DNA of 15,074 nucleotides. Source: an uncultured Eubacterium sp. Its GTDB lineage: Bacteria; Bacillota; Clostridia; Lachnospirales; Lachnospiraceae. Shown here piece by piece: positions 7,801 to 12,849 of this stretch (its first letter is position 1; the number at the start of each line of letters is the position of its first letter). Both the position numbers and the translations under genes were made by a program. The notes beneath the pieces are model-generated. The model searched no databases and was not told the DNA's origin. It was given only the letters and a program-made list of their open reading frames with translations. The stretch covers positions 1 through 15,074 of the forward strand of contig CAJTZN010000061.1 of NCBI GenBank assembly GCA_910584065.1. Reading direction: 5' to 3'.

Positions 7801-7836
7801 AACCTGCTGTATGGTGTGAAATACAGCAGGTTTTTT
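7801..7836 (+). terminator. Rho-independent terminator of rny
   Basis: AACCTGCTGTAT (7801-7812) pairs perfectly with ATACAGCAGGTT (7821-7832), 12 bp with an 8-nt loop, followed by TTTT. Confidence 0.92.
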
Positions 7837-7936
7837 GTGTTTAAGCGCCATGTCATGGCGGATTTTTTTTCTTTTTGATCTTTGTGAGGTTAGTCTAAAT
7901 AGCAATCTGGGAACAGCGCCACCAGTAAAAATCAAT

Positions 7937-7942
7937 TATAAT
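7937..7942 (+). promoter_or_regulatory. Possible -10 element for the AraC-HD gene
   Basis: TATAAT matches the consensus exactly 34 bp before the chosen start codon, but no recognisable -35 hexamer lies 16-18 nt upstream. The rest of the 240-nt gap from rny (7837-7936) shows only A/T-rich sequence. Confidence 0.35.
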
Positions 7943-7976
7943 AGAATTACCACGTGGGAACAGGAAGGTGATGGCG

Positions 7977-8873
7977 ATGGAACAAATTCTGGCTTATATT
8001 GAAACGCATCTCGATGAACCGATGACAAACAGGCAGTTGGCAAGGCTCGCGGGATATTCAGAATATCATTTCCTTCGCTTATTTAAGGAATATACCAATA
8101 TGACGTGTATGCATTACATTTCGAAAAGAAGATTGATACGGGCGGCTTGGGATATTGCGGAAGGCGTGAGGATCATCGATGCGGCGATTCGGTATGGATG
8201 GCAGTCACACAGTGCATTTTCAAAGTCATTCAAGAGAGAGTTTGGATTTTCGCCATCCCTTTTAAGAACGATGCGGATGGAACTCGATTGTTTTGGAGGT
8301 GGTCGTATGGATGGAGGTTTTATTACACAAACAAAAGTGGGAGAAACGAAAGAGCAGTTATTTGAAATGCTAAAAAGATCCATGCGGGATAATGGGGTGG
8401 AAATACAGGAGGAGTTGCTGGAGCAGGTGTATCAGTTTTCCTGTAGGGTGTATGCGGGGAAAAAGAGGTATTCCGGGGAGGAATATGTGACACATGCGCT
8501 CAATGTTTCTATCATCCTGTCTGAGATGGGGGCGGACGCAAATGTGGTCCTGGCTGGTATGTTATGTGATGCCCATGCGAAAGGCTGCATGAGGGCGGAG
8601 GAGGCTAGAAAGCAGCTGCCGGCCGAGGTATTTCGTATTGTTTCAGATCTAACGGTTGAAAAAATGGATCTGAGTAGTTCCCCGGAAGAGGTGGTACAGG
8701 TAAAACTGGCTGAGCGGCTTCACAATATGAGGACGATCGATCATATTGATGAGGCAAAGAAAAGGAAAAAGGCGGAGGAAACGGTAGAGATCTTCCTGCC
8801 GTTAGCAAGGAAAATGAACCATGTGAAACTGTTGGATGAATTACATGCTCTGGCGGTAAGGTGGAGCCGGTAA
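7977..8873 (+). CDS. AraC-type DNA-binding domain fused to a degenerate RelA/SpoT-like HD domain
   Basis: Two parts are visible in about 298 aa. Residues 1-98 are an N-terminal AraC/XylS DNA-binding domain with both helix-turn-helix units (NRQLARLAGYSEYHFLRLFK at 18-37; IDAAIRYGWQSHSAFSKSFK at 67-86), as in Rob-like regulators. Residues about 125-295 resemble the hydrolase domain of RelA/SpoT: RYSGEEYVTH (164-173) and VKLAERLHNMR (242-252), followed by ETVEIFLPLARKMN. There is no synthetase, TGS or ACT domain. The family's HD pair reads C197-D198, the following E-D pair is A201-K202, and the Asp of LADRLHN is E246, so hydrolysis of (p)ppGpp is doubtful; ligand sensing is an inference. Start: AGGAAGG (7962-7968) is 8 nt before ATG 7977; GTG 7968 and ATG 7971 are in frame but too close. 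It converges on the pore-former operon. Confidence 0.8.
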   Translation: MEQILAYIETHLDEPMTNRQLARLAGYSEYHFLRLFKEYTNMTCMHYISKRRLIRAAWDIAEGVRIIDAAIRYGWQSHSAFSKSFKREFGFSPSLLRTMRMELDCFGGGRMDGGFITQTKVGETKEQLFEMLKRSMRDNGVEIQEELLEQVYQFSCRVYAGKKRYSGEEYVTHALNVSIILSEMGADANVVLAGMLCDAHAKGCMRAEEARKQLPAEVFRIVSDLTVEKMDLSSSPEEVVQVKLAERLHNMRTIDHIDEAKKRKKAEETVEIFLPLARKMNHVKLLDELHALAVRWSR

Positions 8874-8874
8874 A

Positions 8875-8904
8875 AAAGAGGGGCGTCGGCAGACGCCCCT
8901 CTTT
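8875..8904. terminator. Bidirectional Rho-independent terminator
   Basis: AAAGAGGGGCGTC (8875-8887) pairs with GACGCCCCTCTTT (8892-8904) over 13 bp with loop GGCA. Read leftward the stem is followed by a run of T; read rightward the T-tract is short. It serves the convergent genes on both sides, most strongly the leftward one. Confidence 0.9.
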
Positions 8905-8906
8905 GA

Positions 8907-10322
8907 TCAGATGGTTTCCCATAATGGCAGTTCTTCCATAAGTTCCATTTTCTGCGATACTCTTTCCGAGATCAGCTTCACCGGTTTGGTATCAATTGGT
9001 TTTGGCGTGGTCTTGATGATATTGCTCAGGAAACGGCCCTGGTCTTTGTAGCTGTATTGGAAGGTTTTGGTGTTAAATTCCAGTACCGCGGACCGCAGGT
9101 ATCCTTGATAGAGAAACGCTTTCGAATCTTTTGGCACGGTAAAGGTGACGGTTTCGGACTGGCTCGAGTTCCACTGTTCGGTAAAGGAAATCTCAAAATT
9201 GATGTTAAATTCTGCTTTCGAGAACAGGGCGCCTGCGCCGTATTTGAAGCCGCCGGATATTTTCTGTCCGGCTGTGAACGTAAAGCCGCTGGTGATCGTT
9301 TTGGAGTACTGCGCCTGCCCGTCGGAGCCGGTATTGTCGATGCAGCCGATGTTTTCCAGATCAGGTGCATAAACGACCATCGTGGATATGATGTCGTTTT
9401 GTGTCTGCTCGAGCGGCAGCGAGTGGATAAAGGTATCTTCGCAGGCCGGCGGCAGCGTGTCGTAGATTTTTACGTCGACGTTCAGCGGTATACTAAATTT
9501 GGAGAAGAACATCGCGTTTTTGAAAATTGACTTGATGAATTCTACCTCCGCGTACAGGGGGGTGAGGTCGTTGTACAGGGAGGTTCGCACGGTTACGTCA
9601 AGATGGTATGATTTGTGCAGTGTCTTTTTATCTTTGTAATCATCGATCTTCAACTGATACTCCACATTGATGATACCGATCGCTTCACATTCGCGTTCTG
9701 TGTATCCTTTTACCAGATAGATGTTGCGGTTCTGCAGGCCGCTGTCGTAATTGGCGTTGCCGGGATCTACGGGAGCGATGATTTTTGAGAACACGGCTTC
9801 CATCTGATTTTTGTCCAGTTCATCTATAAGGGTAGAAGAAATGGAGGTGGCAATTCTTGTGAATTGTGATTTGACAGCATTTACCGTGGTATCATTTTCG
9901 TCATATGTCTGAGACTGCTTGCAGCCGGCAAAGCCTGTATATTTCTCTTTCAGGCAATCAAAATGTTCCGGTACGCCGATGACCGCCAGTCTCGTCATAT
10001 ATGGCACGACGTCATCCGGTTTCCAGTTGCTGTGCAGGTCGTCGATGGAAACAGCGAGATCGGAAATGGGTTTTGTGGTGAATCCCTTTTCAAAAAATTC
10101 TTCCGCGGAAGGGGGCTGGTACTCGTAAATGCCAAATCCCTGTACTTTTCCGTCGGGAAATTGATCGAGGGTTTCCTTGATATACTGTTCGAGTTTTTCC
10201 ACACGGGTTTCCCCGCAGCGCAGGCTGATGTCGTTCAGTTCTTTTTTCAGTTCCTCGGGCGTCACTTTGGAAGGGGTATCCTTTATTAAGTCGATTGGTA
10301 TTTTAAAAACTGGTATTGGCAT
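8907..10322 (-). CDS. Aerolysin/ETX-MTX2-like beta pore-forming protein with a new N-terminal domain
   Basis: The 471-aa product has two parts. Residues 1-268 form a domain I do not recognise, shared with the neighbouring gene; its landmarks are QGFGIY (61-66), NW-x-P (99-102), HFDCL (120-124), QMEAV (173-177), DPGNANYDSG (186-195) and VRTSLY (245-250). Residues about 275-415 look like an aerolysin-type pore module. Long alternating polar/apolar Ser/Thr-rich strands (SKTITSGFTFTAGQKISGGF, 340-359), a Gly/Ala-rich turn (360-366) and a returning strand pair (FNINFEISFTEQWNSSQSET, 372-391) lead into VTFTVPKDSKAFLYQGYL (392-409), as in epsilon-toxin-like proteins. No signal peptide or hydrophobic helix is present, so secretion is not explained. 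AAAGGA lies 9 nt before the start. The upstream paralogue is 22 nt away, one operon. The pore-forming role is inferred from pattern only. Confidence 0.72.
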   Translation of the reverse strand: MPIPVFKIPIDLIKDTPSKVTPEELKKELNDISLRCGETRVEKLEQYIKETLDQFPDGKVQGFGIYEYQPPSAEEFFEKGFTTKPISDLAVSIDDLHSNWKPDDVVPYMTRLAVIGVPEHFDCLKEKYTGFAGCKQSQTYDENDTTVNAVKSQFTRIATSISSTLIDELDKNQMEAVFSKIIAPVDPGNANYDSGLQNRNIYLVKGYTERECEAIGIINVEYQLKIDDYKDKKTLHKSYHLDVTVRTSLYNDLTPLYAEVEFIKSIFKNAMFFSKFSIPLNVDVKIYDTLPPACEDTFIHSLPLEQTQNDIISTMVVYAPDLENIGCIDNTGSDGQAQYSKTITSGFTFTAGQKISGGFKYGAGALFSKAEFNINFEISFTEQWNSSQSETVTFTVPKDSKAFLYQGYLRSAVLEFNTKTFQYSYKDQGRFLSNIIKTTPKPIDTKPVKLISERVSQKMELMEELPLWETI

Positions 10323-10344
10323 AATTCATCATCCTTTCTTTTAT

Positions 10345-11127
10345 TTATTTAAAATGTTCTTTGATAAACTTGACTTCGGCGTACAGTTCATCTATGTTGG
10401 AGTAAAAAGAGGTTCGTACCGAAATGTCCGCAAAGTAGTTTTTGTATTCCTCAGACGTATCATTATAATTCTGTATGACAATTCGGAATTGCAAACCTAA
10501 TACACCAATTTGCTTACAGCTTTGTGAGTCTGGATCATAGTCATCAATCAAAAAAACGAGATGATGTTGAGGTCCGCTGTCATAATCCCCTGAACCGGGA
10601 TCTACAGACTGTATGATCGTTTTCAATACGGCTTCCATTTGTTTGCGATCGAGATTACCGAGGAGTGTTTCGGAAATACTTTCGGTAATCTGAACGAAAA
10701 TTTGTTGAAACGCGTTTAGGGTAGCTTCTTTTTCCTGAATACTTTTTTCTGCTTTTTTTCCTGGAAAACCGTGGTAATGAGTTGCCAGGTAATCAAAATG
10801 TTGCGCAACGCCGATTATACTGAGATTTGTCTTATAAGGGACATTATCGGATGGTTCCCAATTGTTCTTTATGCTGTCGATTGGTTCCAGAGAAGCTGCA
10901 TCCATTTCAATTCCGCCGGATGGCTCCGCGGATTTGTACATCCCAAATCCCTGAATGGAGCCGTCCGGCAGATTGTTCAGCATATCGTCCAAATGACGCT
11001 GCAGGTTTTCTACACTGGTCTGTTCACAGTTCAGGCCAATCTGGTGCAATTGTTTCCGTAAATCCTCGGCCGTAAATGTTGACGGACTGCTCTCATTTAA
11101 TGAGATGGGAATTCGTTCCTGTTCCAT
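10345..11127 (-). CDS. N-domain-only paralogue of the pore-forming protein
   Basis: The 260-aa product matches residues 1-268 of its downstream neighbour over the whole length and stops exactly where the shared domain ends (EVKFIKEHFK against EVEFIKSIFK). Shared landmarks: PDG-x-IQGFGMY (54-63), NW-x-P (89-92), VPYKT (96-100), HFDYL (110-114), QMEAV (163-167), DPGSGDYDSG (176-185), VRTSFY (237-242). Two cysteines are also conserved (C34, C204). It lacks the pore module and any signal peptide. In-frame ATGs at 11136 and 11133 overlap or abut AAAGG (11137-11141); ATG 11127 has the same 9-nt spacing as the neighbour and is preferred. The two leaders are nearly identical, so this is a partial duplication. 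A role as partner, inhibitor or assembly factor of the pore-former is inference; a non-functional remnant is possible but the frame is intact. Confidence 0.75.
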   Translation of the reverse strand: MEQERIPISLNESSPSTFTAEDLRKQLHQIGLNCEQTSVENLQRHLDDMLNNLPDGSIQGFGMYKSAEPSGGIEMDAASLEPIDSIKNNWEPSDNVPYKTNLSIIGVAQHFDYLATHYHGFPGKKAEKSIQEKEATLNAFQQIFVQITESISETLLGNLDRKQMEAVLKTIIQSVDPGSGDYDSGPQHHLVFLIDDYDPDSQSCKQIGVLGLQFRIVIQNYNDTSEEYKNYFADISVRTSFYSNIDELYAEVKFIKEHFK

Positions 11128-11189
11128 AGTCATCATCCTTTCTTTTTTGATTAAGATCGTTTTGTACGCCGCGCAGCGATACGTGTTAC

Positions 11190-11218
11190 GATAGTACTAT
11201 CATAGCATCATCATAGCA
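11190..11218 (-). promoter_or_regulatory. Candidate operator/promoter of the pore-former operon
   Basis: A perfect 12-bp palindrome GATAGTACTATC (11190-11201) abuts two direct copies of TGCTATGAT read on the minus strand (11199-11207 and 11210-11218) spaced 11 bp, one helical turn. Each copy contains TATGAT, a fair -10 hexamer, but no good -35 is seen. The cluster lies 63-91 bp upstream of the preferred start. Confidence 0.45.
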
Positions 11219-11247
11219 CGGTTTTCCGGCATTTGCCATCCCGCATA

Positions 11248-11266
11248 TGTTCCTGTTTCAGGAACA
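11248..11266. repeat. Inverted repeat TGTTCCTG-TTT-CAGGAACA
   Basis: Perfect 8-bp arms flank a 3-nt spacer. No T-tract lies on either side, so it is not a terminator. A symmetric protein-binding site upstream of the leftward operon is the likelier reading. Confidence 0.5.
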
Positions 11267-11347
11267 AAAGGTAACTTGTTTTTGGGGAGTGAAAAGAGTA
11301 TAATAAATGGGGGAGTTTGTTAATAAATAAAAATAGAAATGTTATGG

Positions 11348-11381
11348 AAAAAGGCTGAACCCTGGTAATAGAGTTCAGCCT
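11348..11381 (-). terminator. Rho-independent terminator of the leucine-rich-repeat gene
   Basis: On the minus strand AGGCTGAAC (11381-11373) pairs with GTTCAGCCT (11360-11352) over 9 bp with a 12-nt loop, followed by a T-run ending at 11348. It lies just after the stop of the leftward gene and insulates the pore-former operon. Confidence 0.8.
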
Positions 11382-11403
11382 GGTCAGAAGCGGGAGCATG
11401 TAT

Positions 11404-12828
11404 TTACGTTATTGTTACCTTTTTCTTTTTGACCCATCCAAACAGTGGGAAATCCTCATCATCCTCTTCCGTAAAATCAGGACCGTGTGCCGCTATTTGC
11501 ACGTAGTAGGTTTTTCCTTTTTCTAATTTATCAGTCATTCCTTTTCCGTAAGGCGCTGTCTTAGAAACGATAACTGAATGGCTCATATCCGGATGTTCAG
11601 AGTAGCGGAAGCCGTAGTGATCATCTGCTTTCGAATATCCCTTTTTCCCGAAAAGAGGGCCCTGCACCAAAACGTGGATTCTCTGGTTTTTTACCGTTAC
11701 TTTATATTTTTTGAAAACGGCCTGAACCTGGAGTTTTTCCCTGGACTCTGCCTTTATCCCGGATTGCAGTAATCCCCATTCGTCAAATGATTTTTCCCCG
11801 TATATATTCCAGCCGAGGAACGTGTACCCTTTCCGGACGACCTGGGATGGCAGTTTGGCTGCCTTCCCGTATTCATGGTATTTCGGTTTTCTCCCTTTGA
11901 TTTTTCCGCCATTCAGGATATAGCTAATAGCATATTTTCGGCCTTTGGCCTTCGCTGTTTTCCCGGGGGGCAGGGATTTGCGTTTCTTTTTCCCCACATA
12001 CCAGGAAAGACTACCTTTCGCTTCATTCAGGGGAATGGAAACGGAGGAACGGTTGGCCACTGTCCGCAGCTTCACACAGCCCTGTGCATAGGTCGCTGCC
12101 ACTTTTTTTACCGAACTGCCAAAAGTGAGTTTCTTTAAGTTTTTACACTTCCAAAAAGCGTGAGCGCCTATTTTTTTTACGGTATCTGGAATCGCCGCGT
12201 TTTGGAGCGAATGGCAAAAGGAAAAACTGCTTAATCCGATTTCCTGTAAGCACTCTGCTGCGGGAATTTCAATTAGTTTTTCACAACCTTGAAATAAACC
12301 GTTTTCTATCTTTTTTAGTCCTCTAGGAAGACGAATACGCTGTAAATTTTTGCAGTACGCAAAAGCGTCAGGCCCGATCTGGCTTACAGTATCTGGAATC
12401 TGGAGTTCTGTAATATTGTTGCAACAATAAAACGCCATTTCTCCAATTTGGCTTAGTTCACTGGGAAGTTGGATCTCAGTCAGGGATTTCATCCCGTGCA
12501 TGGCGTTTTCCCCGATGATTTGCAGGGAAGTCGGGAACTTTACAAGTGTTACGTTTTCTAAAAAGCAAAAGCAATCCTTACCCAGTTCAGTTATTCCTTC
12601 TGACATAATGATTTTTATGATTTTTTTATACTCGATTTCTTTGTCATCAAAGAAAAACTTATCAATCTTTCCGGTTCCGGTGATCGTCAGGGTGCCGTTT
12701 TCATCAATGGTAAAAGCTGCCGCAGTACCACACATACCAGATACAGTTTTGGTGCTGGCAGCGGCAGGGAAATTTATGAGATGAAAAAGTACTGCTGCGG
12801 CTATTAGGAAACCTGCTATCTTTTTCAT
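11404..12828 (-). CDS. Secreted BspA-like leucine-rich-repeat protein
   Basis: The 474-aa product has a signal peptide (KK, hydrophobic core 4-20, cleavage near AAAS at 22-25). A CGTAAAFTIDENGTLTITGTG-like lead-in (33-53) precedes LRR_5 (BspA-type) repeats over about 68-255. These carry the recurring I-P-x-x-V/L-x-x-I-G-x-x-A-F-x-x-C pattern, for example IPDTVSQIGPDAFAYC (144-159) and IPDTVKKIGAHAFWKC (213-228). An InlB-type repeat follows (about 300-372, ISYILNGGKI and GYTFLGWN). The end (about 375-474) resembles the degenerate fibronectin-III-like modules of Lachnospiraceae surface proteins (YGFRYSEHPDM, LEKGKTYYVQIAA). No sortase motif or transmembrane anchor is visible. AAAGGTGG (12836-12843) is 7 nt before the start. 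It lies 21 nt behind the CBM2 gene, so the two are probably cotranscribed. The binding target is unknown. Confidence 0.88.
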   Translation of the reverse strand: MKKIAGFLIAAAVLFHLINFPAAASTKTVSGMCGTAAAFTIDENGTLTITGTGKIDKFFFDDKEIEYKKIIKIIMSEGITELGKDCFCFLENVTLVKFPTSLQIIGENAMHGMKSLTEIQLPSELSQIGEMAFYCCNNITELQIPDTVSQIGPDAFAYCKNLQRIRLPRGLKKIENGLFQGCEKLIEIPAAECLQEIGLSSFSFCHSLQNAAIPDTVKKIGAHAFWKCKNLKKLTFGSSVKKVAATYAQGCVKLRTVANRSSVSIPLNEAKGSLSWYVGKKKRKSLPPGKTAKAKGRKYAISYILNGGKIKGRKPKYHEYGKAAKLPSQVVRKGYTFLGWNIYGEKSFDEWGLLQSGIKAESREKLQVQAVFKKYKVTVKNQRIHVLVQGPLFGKKGYSKADDHYGFRYSEHPDMSHSVIVSKTAPYGKGMTDKLEKGKTYYVQIAAHGPDFTEEDDEDFPLFGWVKKKKVTIT

Positions 12829-12849
12829 GGATCAGCCACCTTTCTTCTA

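Noticed and set aside
9057..9530. 157-aa rightward open frame inside the pore-former gene
   Set aside because: Antisense shadow of the leftward gene whose protein shows clear paralogy with its neighbour; no start context.
11248..11266. LexA box at TGTTCCTG...CAGGAACA
   Set aside because: The half-sites are in the reverse order (GTTC...GAAC) and the spacing does not fit GAAC-N4-GTTC.
11211..11399. 62-aa leftward open frame between the LRR gene and the pore-former operon
   Set aside because: It begins next to the LRR gene stop, runs through its terminator and has no ribosome site; composition is that of A/T-rich noncoding DNA.
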